Source: Chitinophagaceae bacterium UBA1930
GTDB lineage: Bacteria > Bacteroidota > Bacteroidia > Chitinophagales > Chitinophagaceae
DNA length: 64,000 bases
Assembly: GCA_002337145.1 (NCBI GenBank)
Contig: DDFK01000003.1
Coordinates: forward strand, 434,001 to 498,000
Direction of reading: 5' to 3'
The translations under genes and the position numbers were made by a program. Below the pieces are notes generated by a model, which did no database searches, had not been told where the DNA came from, and saw only the letters and a list, made by a program, of their open reading frames with translations. Positions 53,113-60,720 of the stretch are shown here, piece after piece (position 1 is the stretch's first letter; every line of letters begins with the position of its first letter).

Positions 53113-54771
53113 TTGAAACCTGCAAACCGTTTACTAATTACATTAACCCTTGTCATTTTTCTGGGTGTAGATGCCCTATCACAAAAAGGCACAGACAAAT
53201 ATTCCGATTACGACCGTGGCTATTATTTCTTTTGGGGCAATAAATGGGATTCTGCTTTCCTGATGTTTAACCGTTACGTAAACAATGCGGATGACACCCT
53301 TAGAAAAGGCTCGGCCTATAAATACATGGGCGAAATACAATGGAATATTGGTGATCTATATGGTGCCCAACAAAGCCTTACTGGTGCCATTCATACATTG
53401 GACCCGCTGAACGAAAAACACCATGAAGAAATTGGTGTTACCTATAACGTATTAGGCAATGTGAGCCTTGATCTAAAACTGTATGAAGAAGCCATCAACT
53501 TTTACGATAAGGCAATCAGCTTTTATAAAGGCACGGATTACCTGCTTGAGTTCATGAATGGAAAGGCTATGGCATTGCAGAAAAAAGGAAATTACACCAA
53601 TGCCATTGCAGTGTACGATTCGATACTTGCCCTAAAACCTGTTGACCAAAGCCTGGTTGCCAGGATAATAGACAACAGGGCCAGAACAAAATGGTTGCAG
53701 GATAACAGTTACACTGCTTTACCTGAATTTAGGCTGGCATTAAAGATCAGGATCGACAGCCAGTACAATACGGGGCTCAATGCAAGCTATGCCCATCTCT
53801 CTGATTATTATGCAAGATCAAGGCCCGACTCAGCATTATGGTATGCACAGAAAATGCATGATCAGGCAATCAACAATCAAAGCCCAGATGATGTGCTGGT
53901 AGCTATTGATAAACTCATCCGGTTAAGCAATTCGCCTGTCATAAAGGAACAATGGTACAACCAATTCAAACAATTGAACGATAGCCTCCAACTGTCAAGG
54001 GATACCACCAGGAACCGTTTTGCATTGATTAAATATGATGTACAAAAAAGTAAAGCCGATAACCTTGTGCTGCAACAGCATATTACCAAGCAACGTTTAT
54101 GGATGTATGGATTGATTGCTGCTGCGGTTATCGTTATAATCGCTATCTCATCTATCTATACCAAACGTAGAAAACGCATTAAACAGGAATCTGAAAATGC
54201 GATACGTGAATCCAAACTAAAAACATCCCGAAAAGTACACGATGTTGTAGCCAACGGATTGTACAGGATCATGAACGAGATTGAGCACAATGCGGCCATT
54301 GAACGGGAACCACTGTTGGATAAAATTGAATTGTTATATGAAAAATCACGCGATATTTCGTACGAGGAACCTCTATCACCAGTAAACAATCTAGATTACA
54401 GCAAACAGGTGCATGACTTGTTGATGGCCTTTGACAATGAACACACCACGGTGATCATTATAGGCAACGGGCAAACATTCTGGAACAATGTTACAGCCAT
54501 CCAAAAAAATGAACTGCTACTTGTTCTGAACGAATTGATGGTGAATATGAAAAAACATAGCGGTGCAAAAAATGTATCTGTCGTATTTACACAAGAAGCC
54601 CACAAGGGCTCTATTATTTATAAAGATGACGGTGTAGGGTTTCCTGACAACGTTGAATTTGGCAACGGCTTGAAGAATACGGTTAACCGTATAAAATCAT
54701 TAAATGGCGAAGTTAATTTTGGGAAAAGCGGTAAAGGCAGTGTTACTATTGCAATAAGCTTTCCGCTATAA
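53113..54771 (+). CDS. TPR-containing sensor histidine kinase (HisKA_3-like)
   Basis: 552 residues from the TTG at 53113, which starts a good signal peptide (MKPANRLLITLTLVIFLGVD..). An earlier in-frame TTG at 53053 would translate through the terminator stem and was rejected. Residues about 25-330 are periplasmic TPR-like repeats (AYKYMGEIQWNIGDLYGAQ, LYEEAINFYDKAISFYKG). A membrane helix lies at about 340-360 (MYGLIAAAVIVIIAISSIY). The phosphoacceptor region RKVHDVVANGLYRIM and a HATPase domain (LVLNELMVNMKKHSG, KDDGVGF, GNGLKNTVNRIKSL) follow. It is paired with the response regulator 12 bp downstream. The sensed signal is unknown. Confidence 0.85.
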   Translation: MKPANRLLITLTLVIFLGVDALSQKGTDKYSDYDRGYYFFWGNKWDSAFLMFNRYVNNADDTLRKGSAYKYMGEIQWNIGDLYGAQQSLTGAIHTLDPLNEKHHEEIGVTYNVLGNVSLDLKLYEEAINFYDKAISFYKGTDYLLEFMNGKAMALQKKGNYTNAIAVYDSILALKPVDQSLVARIIDNRARTKWLQDNSYTALPEFRLALKIRIDSQYNTGLNASYAHLSDYYARSRPDSALWYAQKMHDQAINNQSPDDVLVAIDKLIRLSNSPVIKEQWYNQFKQLNDSLQLSRDTTRNRFALIKYDVQKSKADNLVLQQHITKQRLWMYGLIAAAVIVIIAISSIYTKRRKRIKQESENAIRESKLKTSRKVHDVVANGLYRIMNEIEHNAAIEREPLLDKIELLYEKSRDISYEEPLSPVNNLDYSKQVHDLLMAFDNEHTTVIIIGNGQTFWNNVTAIQKNELLLVLNELMVNMKKHSGAKNVSVVFTQEAHKGSIIYKDDGVGFPDNVEFGNGLKNTVNRIKSLNGEVNFGKSGKGSVTIAISFPL

Positions 54772-54783
54772 CCTCATACAAAT

Positions 54784-55449
54784 ATGATTGATAAAGTTAT
54801 TATAGCCGAAGACCATACCAGTGCCAATCTTTCCCTACAAAAAACGATGGAAGAACTGCAGATCAAGCACTACGACGATGCCTATTATTGCGACGATGCT
54901 TTGAATAAGATTCGTGTTGCCAAGAAAAACGGCCAGCCTTATGACCTGTTGATCACAGATCTTTCTTTTGAGGCAGATGAGAAAGTGCAAATAATTGACG
55001 ATGGCTATAAACTAATCAAGGCGGTGCGGGAAGTTCAACCCGAAATAATGATACTGGTCTTTACAGGAGAGCATCGCCCCACCATGATAGACAGTTTATA
55101 TAAGGAATATGAAATTGATGCATACGTACGCAAGGCCCGCAATGATGTAAAGGAATTAAAGCTTGCGTTTGATGCATTGTCAAAAGGCCAGCAGTATTAT
55201 CCCCGAGCGTTGGCACAGTTGGTAAAACAATCGAATACTTATGAATTTACAGAATTTGATATACATATCATTCGCTTACTATCACAGGGCTACCAACAAA
55301 ATGAAATCCCTGATTACCTTAAGCAACGCAACATCAGGCCGTGCAGCTTAAGCACCATTGAAAAACGCCTTAACCAGATAAGGGAAGAACTTGGCTTTTC
55401 AAAGAATGAGCAGTTGGTTTTATTCTGTAAAGAAACCGGTATACTATAG
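54784..55449 (+). CDS. Response regulator with HTH output domain
   Basis: 221 residues. The receiver domain covers about 1-125: acidic pair Glu9-Asp10 (IIAEDH), phospho-acceptor Asp59 in YDLLITDLSFE, switch Thr in LVFTGEH and Lys in YVRKARND. The C-terminal part (about 155-221: FTEFDIHIIRLLSQGYQQNE, CSLSTIEKRLNQIREELGFS) resembles a LuxR-type helix-turn-helix. It forms a two-component pair with the TPR kinase 12 bp upstream and lies 185 bp before the first terD gene. The TATATAGTT direct repeats there could be its binding sites. Confidence 0.87.
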   Translation: MIDKVIIAEDHTSANLSLQKTMEELQIKHYDDAYYCDDALNKIRVAKKNGQPYDLLITDLSFEADEKVQIIDDGYKLIKAVREVQPEIMILVFTGEHRPTMIDSLYKEYEIDAYVRKARNDVKELKLAFDALSKGQQYYPRALAQLVKQSNTYEFTEFDIHIIRLLSQGYQQNEIPDYLKQRNIRPCSLSTIEKRLNQIREELGFSKNEQLVLFCKETGIL

Positions 55450-55505
55450 GAGTAATTGCATGCCGTCAAGCATCGCTTTATATTTTTTTGATCAATAAAT
55501 AGCCA

Positions 55506-55617
55506 TTACGGTTTGCCGTAAAAAAAAGACACAATGGCCTGATAGTTTTGAAGCAGAAACAACAACGGTACTTATATAGTTAAATAGCCTATTGGGTTTT
55601 CAACTATATAGTTTAAA
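55506..55617 (+). promoter_or_regulatory. Putative promoter/regulatory region of the ter island
   Basis: TAGTTTTG (55543-55550) exactly fits a TAnnTTTG -7 box, though no TTG is well spaced. Two direct repeats TATATAGTT(T)AAA lie at 55573 and 55605, 32 bp apart (about three helical turns). The second is part of the perfect 12-bp palindrome AACTATATAGTT (55602-55613). A hairpin TTACGG-TTTG-CCGTAA is at 55506-55521. Confidence 0.45.
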
Positions 55618-55634
55618 CACTAAATTTTCTGCAA

Positions 55635-56297
55635 ATGGCTTTAAACTTAGTAAAAGGGCAAACCGAATCAATCGCATCATCCATTGCAAAACTTCGGGTG
55701 GGTCTGGGATGGGAACCTAATGAAAGTCTCTCCAGTTATGAATTTGATTTAGACGTATCCGCATTTCTGTTAGGTTCTCATGGAAAAGTAATTAATGAGA
55801 ACTACCTGGTTTTTTACAATTCCGAATTAAGAGTGCTGCCCAATGAGCTGTTCGCTTTTGAAAACTATAATCCTTTAAAATACCCCGACAGGGAAGAAGA
55901 TTACAGATTGAAAACACGGCCAGTAGATCCTGAATTTTCTGTGCATGGCTCTATTGATGATACTTCCGGGAATGTAAGCGATGGTGGTGATGATGAGAAC
56001 CTGAACATTGACCTAACCAAAGTTTCAAAACAGGTACACGAAATAATTATTGTAGCCTCAATCTATGAGCATGAAATAAGGAGGCAAAATTTTGGCCAGG
56101 TGGATGATTCCTATATTTCAATATACGACGAAAAGCAAAATCATATGCTTTATAAGTATGAGCTCAATGAAGATTTCTCTACCTGCACAGCAATTGAGTT
56201 TTGCCGCATTTATCGCCGGGGTTCTGAATGGAAGGTTCAAGCTACAGGCATAGGGCATAACAACGGTCTCAACGGGCCTATTTCAAAATATATTTAA
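55635..56297 (+). CDS. TerD-family protein with insertion
   Basis: 220 residues. TerD hallmarks are the start MALNLVKGQ, LRVGLGWEPNE, FDLDVSAFLLG, the acidic DGGDDENLNIDL, then EIRRQNFGQVDDSYISIYD and EFCRIYRRGSEWKVQATGIG. TerD proteins bind calcium through such acidic loops. Compared with the 184-residue paralogue at 56982, about 38 extra residues lie between the FYN strand and the acidic loop (about residues 75-115, with YNPLKYPDREEDYRL). First gene of the island. Confidence 0.88.
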   Translation: MALNLVKGQTESIASSIAKLRVGLGWEPNESLSSYEFDLDVSAFLLGSHGKVINENYLVFYNSELRVLPNELFAFENYNPLKYPDREEDYRLKTRPVDPEFSVHGSIDDTSGNVSDGGDDENLNIDLTKVSKQVHEIIIVASIYEHEIRRQNFGQVDDSYISIYDEKQNHMLYKYELNEDFSTCTAIEFCRIYRRGSEWKVQATGIGHNNGLNGPISKYI

Positions 56298-56308
56298 ACC
56301 GAACAAAA

Positions 56309-56914
56309 ATGGCAATCAATCTTCAAAAGGGTGGAGACAAGCATGCTATTAACCTGGTTAAATCAACCGGCGAAAAGCAATCATTGCTCATCCATGCAAA
56401 CCTTAACTGGAGCCAAGAAAAGAAAAAAGGATTTTTCTCTTTTATAAATGGCAATCAAAATGCCGACCTCGACCTAGGCTGTATGTACGAAATGCTCGAT
56501 GGCAGTAAGGGCGTGATACAACCCCTCGGTAACAACTTCGGCTCCAAATCATCCATGCCTTTTATTCTTCTGGATAAAGACGACAGGAACGGCGGTGCTG
56601 CCGATGGCGAAAACATGCATGTGTTTAAACCGGAGCTTATCAGGCGTATTTTATTTTTCGGGCTTTTATATGCCGGGGCAAATGATTTTACTGCAGTAAA
56701 TGGCAGGATGTTCTTTAAGATCAGCAATGGAGAACAGGTCAATCTAAACTTAGACAATGCAGGGTTAAACAAAAGATTTTGTGCAGCTGCACTTATCGAA
56801 AATAAAAACGGCAACCTTACTATCAGCAAAGAAGCAAGGTATTTCAATAGCCATGAAGAGGCTGACAAATATTATGGCTTTGGTTTTATCTGGAGAACAG
56901 GTACAAAAGATTAA
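56309..56914 (+). CDS. TerA-like tellurite-resistance-family protein
   Basis: 201 residues. The start MAINLQKGG is shared with TerD proteins. The core LDLGCMYEMLDGSKGVIQPL, GNNFGS, FILLDKDDRNG and GENMHVFKPELIRRILFF resembles the TerA branch of the TerD superfamily. It lacks the DGDGDDE-type loop of the neighbouring TerD copies, so metal binding may differ. It is 11 bp after the first terD and 67 bp before the next. Confidence 0.75.
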   Translation: MAINLQKGGDKHAINLVKSTGEKQSLLIHANLNWSQEKKKGFFSFINGNQNADLDLGCMYEMLDGSKGVIQPLGNNFGSKSSMPFILLDKDDRNGGAADGENMHVFKPELIRRILFFGLLYAGANDFTAVNGRMFFKISNGEQVNLNLDNAGLNKRFCAAALIENKNGNLTISKEARYFNSHEEADKYYGFGFIWRTGTKD

Positions 56915-56981
56915 AGAAGCTTTGAGATATCGCTTATAGAACGTCCAATTACCAATACTCTTTCATCAATACATATCAATC

Positions 56982-57536
56982 ATGTCAATCAATTTACAAA
57001 AAGGACAACGGGAGCTGATTCATGCCCCGCAATTCACCATCGGCCTGGGCTGGGACACCAATAGTGCTGCCACAGGAGGCGACTTCGACCTCGATGCATC
57101 GGCATTCATATTAGGCGAGGATAAAAAAATGCTCTCCGATGCACATTTTGTTTTCTACAACAATTTAAAAACGCCTGACGGTGCTGTTGAACACACCGGC
57201 GACAACCTAACCGGCGATGGGGATGGCGATGACGAACAGATCAAGATCGACCTGTCGAAGATCGATCCCCGTGCTACCGAAATCTGTATGGTAATTACCA
57301 TTCACGATGCCGAAAGCCGCAGGCAGAATTTTGGCCAGGTCAGGAATTCTTTTATCCGCATAGCCGATCCCGTTACCAACGCCGATATTTTAAAATATGA
57401 GTTGGAAGAAGACTTTTCTGTTGAAACTGCTGTTGAATTTGGCAGGCTGTATAAAAGGGGCAACGAGTGGAAGTTTGAAGCAGTGGGTATGGGCATGAAA
57501 GGCGGACTACAGGATTTTCTAAACAAATACAATTAA
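56982..57536 (+). CDS. terD: TerD-family protein, canonical length
   Basis: 184 residues, close to the usual 190. Motifs are FTIGLGWDTNS, FDLDASAFILG, HFVFYNNLKTPDG, GDNLTGDGDGDDEQIKIDL with the full calcium-binding acidic loop, AESRRQNFGQVRNSFIRI and GRLYKRGNEWKFEAVGMG. This is the best TerD match of the four copies. It is 10 bp before the next gene. Cytoplasmic, part of the Ter stress-response complex in related bacteria. Confidence 0.93.
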   Translation: MSINLQKGQRELIHAPQFTIGLGWDTNSAATGGDFDLDASAFILGEDKKMLSDAHFVFYNNLKTPDGAVEHTGDNLTGDGDGDDEQIKIDLSKIDPRATEICMVITIHDAESRRQNFGQVRNSFIRIADPVTNADILKYELEEDFSVETAVEFGRLYKRGNEWKFEAVGMGMKGGLQDFLNKYN

Positions 57537-57546
57537 ACCCTACCAT

Positions 57547-58155
57547 ATGTCAATCAACCTGCAAAAAGGGCAAAGGATAAACCTCGAAAAAACAAACGGT
57601 ACCAAACTGCAAAGCATTTGCGTAGGCATTAACTGGGGTGCAATAGAAAGAAAAGGATTGCTGGGCACACGCAAAGAAGCGGTTGACCTGGATGCTAGCT
57701 GCATCTTGTACGATAGCAATAAAACCGTTGCAGAAATTATCTACTTCGGAAACCTCAAATCAAAAAACAAATCAGTGGTTCACAGCGGCGATGACCTTAC
57801 TGGCGATATGGATGGCGATGACGGGCTGGATAATGAAGTGATTACTGTTAACCTGCCAAAGCTTGACCCTTCCATCAGCTATGTGGCATTTGTATTAAAC
57901 AGTTTTAAAGGCCAGGATTTTAAAACCATTCCTTTTGCTTCTATACGTATTTACGAAGGCACGCCATCCAGGGTAAACGAAGTGTTTGCCAAATACGATA
58001 TCGCCAACGGTGAAAACTTTGCCGGCTATGTTTCCATGGTAATGGGTGTGCTATACAAACGCAATGGCGAATGGAAGTTCAATGCCATTGGTGAACCCAC
58101 AGAAGATAAAAAACTGCAGGACACCATTATTTCAGTAACCACTAAATATTTATAA
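57547..58155 (+). CDS. TerD-superfamily protein (TerZ/TerE-like)
   Basis: 202 residues. The start MSINLQKGQRINLEKTNG, core ICVGINWGAIERKG, VDLDASCILYD, IIYFGNLKSKNKSVVHSGDD, LTGDMDGDDGLDNEVITVNL and GVLYKRNGEWKFNAIG are visible. The NLEKTNG start and the KFNAIGEPT end resemble the TerZ/TerE side of the family. Its stop is only 1 bp before the ATG of the first VWA gene, so expression is coupled. Confidence 0.88.
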   Translation: MSINLQKGQRINLEKTNGTKLQSICVGINWGAIERKGLLGTRKEAVDLDASCILYDSNKTVAEIIYFGNLKSKNKSVVHSGDDLTGDMDGDDGLDNEVITVNLPKLDPSISYVAFVLNSFKGQDFKTIPFASIRIYEGTPSRVNEVFAKYDIANGENFAGYVSMVMGVLYKRNGEWKFNAIGEPTEDKKLQDTIISVTTKYL

Positions 58156-58156
58156 A

Positions 58157-58795
58157 ATGAGAAAATTACCCGTGTATCTTTTACTGGATACCTCCGGCTC
58201 TATGAGTGGCGAACCGATAGAAGCGGTTAAGAACGGGGTGCAGATCATGATCGGTTCACTTCGCCAGAACCCACAGGCCATTGAAACTGCTTTTATCAGT
58301 GTGATCACTTTTGATAGCACCGCTCAGCAAATTATTCCCTTAACTGATCTTGCCTCCTTTCAAATGGTGGATATAAAAGCTACCGGTGTAACGGCTCTCG
58401 GTGATGCACTTAAACTGGTTGCCAGCAAAATAGACAGTGAAGTAGCAAAGACAACCACCGAACAAAAAGGGGATTGGAAGCCACTGGTTTTTATAATGAC
58501 AGACGGTATACCCACCGATAATTGGCAGGCAGGTTTAACAGAATTTAAAAAACGCAAAACCGCCTTTACTGTTGCCTGTGCTGCTGGCAGCGGGGCAGAT
58601 ACTTCCATCCTGAAACAAATTACAGACAATGTGGTAAGCCTGGATACTGCTGACAGTACCAGTATAGGCAAGTTCTTTTTATGGGTAACTGCTTCCATCG
58701 GGGTATCATCCTCCAAGGTGGAAGAGGCGGGCAAAGAAGTGCAGGGTTTAAATGAATTGCCCCCGCCGCCGGCAGAATTAAACATTGTTGTTTAA
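58157..58795 (+). CDS. VWA-domain protein (TerY-like), intact MIDAS
   Basis: 212 residues. The von Willebrand A domain begins LPVYLLLDTSGSMSGEPIEA (residues 4-23), containing DTSGS of the metal-ion-dependent adhesion site. The conserved Thr lies in KATGVTALGDAL and the late MIDAS Asp in VFIMTDGIPTD. The tail is LPPPPAELNIVV. In Ter systems these proteins are thought to scaffold TerD/TerC and the phosphorylation couple. Stop to next gene 11 bp. Confidence 0.9.
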   Translation: MRKLPVYLLLDTSGSMSGEPIEAVKNGVQIMIGSLRQNPQAIETAFISVITFDSTAQQIIPLTDLASFQMVDIKATGVTALGDALKLVASKIDSEVAKTTTEQKGDWKPLVFIMTDGIPTDNWQAGLTEFKKRKTAFTVACAAGSGADTSILKQITDNVVSLDTADSTSIGKFFLWVTASIGVSSSKVEEAGKEVQGLNELPPPPAELNIVV

Positions 58796-58806
58796 AATAA
58801 AAAACT

Positions 58807-58965
58807 ATGGGCAAATCTGGATTTTCTTTTTCGTGGAAGAGGGCACTTGGAGTTACAAGAGCTAAGCAAAAGTTTGCCGGGCGTACAGGCATACCCACCA
58901 GCAAGCGTGGGCTTCAAAATAAAATAGGCTCCACAATAATGAAAATGATTTTGGGAAAAAAATAG
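58807..58965 (+). CDS. 52-residue basic protein inside the ter island
   Basis: ATG at 58807, TAG at 58963-58965, only 1 bp before the next VWA gene and 11 bp after the previous one. The product begins MGKSGFSFSWKRALGVTRAK and contains AGRTGIPTSKRG; it is strongly basic with no signal peptide. The pattern FSWKRALG..RAKQK...TGIPTSK looks like a small family met in other bacteria, but I cannot name it. Tight spacing on both sides supports a real gene. Its charge suggests binding to nucleic acid or to acidic TerD proteins; this is inference. Confidence 0.75.
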   Translation: MGKSGFSFSWKRALGVTRAKQKFAGRTGIPTSKRGLQNKIGSTIMKMILGKK

Positions 58966-58966
58966 T

Positions 58967-59602
58967 ATGAGAAGACTACCTGTTTATTTATTGCTGGATA
59001 CTTCGGGCGGCATGTTTGGCGAACCCATACAGGCATTAAACAATGCACTGAGCAGCTTGATCAACGCATTGCGATCGGACCCGATGGCACTTGATACGGT
59101 ATGGATATCCATCATCACTTTCGACCGGGCAGCGAAGGAGGTCATTCCTTTAACCGAACTGGCTTCCTTCCAACTGCCGGAGATCGCTTGCTTACAAACC
59201 GGGCCACGGCATACTGGCCAGGCTCTTGAACTTTTAATTAACAAGGTTACCAAAGAAGTAAGAAAAGGTAGCGGTACACAAAAGGGCGATTGGAAACCAT
59301 TGTTATTCTTATTTACCAAAGGGGCGCCTGCCGATAAGCTGGATTTTACAAAAGCCGTTCCCTTAGTAAAAGCCTTACAGTTTGGTACCATCGTAAGCTG
59401 TGCCGCAGGGTATATCAAAGATGAAGAATTGTTGAAGTTATTGTCGGATAATGTTGTGCATCTCGATAACGCCGACAGCCATACTATCAAACAATTTTTT
59501 AAATGGGTTTCTGAAACCATTGAACATGGCAATAAAAGCCAGGGTACGGGTGAAACAGTCACGCTGCCTCCGCCCCCTGCAGAAATTACAGTGGTTACCT
59601 GA
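58967..59602 (+). CDS. VWA-domain protein (TerY-like) with degenerate MIDAS
   Basis: 211 residues, paralogous to the VWA protein at 58157 (LPVYLLLDTSGGMFGEPIQA). Two MIDAS elements are changed: DTSGG replaces DTSGS, so the second Ser is lost, and the late Asp loop TDG is TKG (FLFTKGAPADK). Metal binding should be weak or absent. The fold and the tail VTLPPPPAEITVV are kept. It may be a structural partner of the active copies, as is seen with inactive paralogues in other complexes. Confidence 0.85.
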   Translation: MRRLPVYLLLDTSGGMFGEPIQALNNALSSLINALRSDPMALDTVWISIITFDRAAKEVIPLTELASFQLPEIACLQTGPRHTGQALELLINKVTKEVRKGSGTQKGDWKPLLFLFTKGAPADKLDFTKAVPLVKALQFGTIVSCAAGYIKDEELLKLLSDNVVHLDNADSHTIKQFFKWVSETIEHGNKSQGTGETVTLPPPPAEITVVT

Positions 59603-59651
59603 TCCCATTTTGTTTACGCTTTAATCAGAAATAATTTTTTAAGATAACACT

Positions 59652-60704
59652 ATGCGCCGTTTACCTATTTATTTCCTGATCGACATTTCTGAATCGATGG
59701 TAGGAGAACCCATTCAACAAGTTGAAGAGGGAATGGCTAACATTATTAAAGCCATCAAGGCAGATCCCTACGCCATCGAAACGGTATGGATTTCTATTGT
59801 AGTTTTTGCCGGGCAGGCCAAAACGCTTGTTCCCCTGCAGGAAGTGGTGAGCTTTTATCCTCCCAAATTTCCGGTTGGCAGTGGCACATCGCTCAGTAAA
59901 GGGCTTGGCCATTTAATGTTTGAATTAAGAACAAACATCGTAAAAACAACCATTGAGCAAAAAGGCGACTGGAAGCCCATTGTGTTTTTGTTTACTGATG
60001 GTGTGCCTACGGATGATACCTCTTCTGCCATAATGGAATGGAAACAGAACTGGCAAAGAAACAGTAATATGGTTGCCGTTTCTTTTGGCGATGATACCAA
60101 TACGCAGGTATTGAGTGAGCTTACAGAAAATGTGCTGCAATTCAAAAACACTTCAGGTGAAGACTACAGGAAATTTTTCAAATGGGTTACCGACTCCATC
60201 AAAACAAGCAGTATAAGCGTGGAGAATAAGCAATCGGGTTTTGAGATGGCACAGATTGATGGCGATACCATTTCTAAAATAGAACTGAAAAAGAACCAGG
60301 CCCCCAAACAGTTTGTGGATAGCAATTTTGTTGTGCTGGCTGCAAAATGTCAAAATACCAAACGGCCTTATTTGATGAAATATCGAAAACTGCTGCACCC
60401 ATCCGCACTTAGCGGTTTAGATCTTCAAACGGTATCGTACAGGTTGGTGGGTGCATTCCAGGTTAGTGATGCCTACTTCGATCTTTCAGATGAGGCTGCT
60501 ATACAATCAAAGATCAACACCAATGAACTGACCGGTGCACCATCCTGCCCCTGCTGCGGCAATCAATTTGCATTTGCAGTATGTCAGTGTCAAAAAATAC
60601 ATTGTATTGGTGAAGAAGAAGAAAGTACCTGCCCCTGGTGCGAAAGAAAAGGAAGGTATGGCTCTGGCGAAGGGGGCTTTGATGTAAACAGGGCACAAGG
60701 TTAA
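59652..60704 (+). CDS. VWA-domain protein with C-terminal zinc ribbon (TerY-like, long form)
   Basis: 350 residues. The VWA domain covers residues 1-185, with MIDAS elements DISES (RLPIYFLIDISESMVGEPI), GSGTSLSKGL and FLFTDGVPTDD all acceptable. Residues about 210-290 are a second domain (KQFVDSNFVVLAAKCQNTKR, SYRLVGAFQVSDAYFDLSD). The end (about 296-340) is a zinc-binding region with CPCCG, CQCQKIHC and CPWCERKG. This matches TerY proteins with a C-terminal ribbon. It is 16 bp before the phosphatase gene. Confidence 0.9.
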   Translation: MRRLPIYFLIDISESMVGEPIQQVEEGMANIIKAIKADPYAIETVWISIVVFAGQAKTLVPLQEVVSFYPPKFPVGSGTSLSKGLGHLMFELRTNIVKTTIEQKGDWKPIVFLFTDGVPTDDTSSAIMEWKQNWQRNSNMVAVSFGDDTNTQVLSELTENVLQFKNTSGEDYRKFFKWVTDSIKTSSISVENKQSGFEMAQIDGDTISKIELKKNQAPKQFVDSNFVVLAAKCQNTKRPYLMKYRKLLHPSALSGLDLQTVSYRLVGAFQVSDAYFDLSDEAAIQSKINTNELTGAPSCPCCGNQFAFAVCQCQKIHCIGEEEESTCPWCERKGRYGSGEGGFDVNRAQG

Positions 60705-60720
60705 ATTAAAACGCAGCAAA

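Noticed and set aside
55506..55521. Hairpin TTACGG-TTTG-CCGTAA after the response regulator as a terminator
   Set aside because: An A-run, not a T-run, follows it on the plus strand, so it does not fit an intrinsic terminator for that gene.
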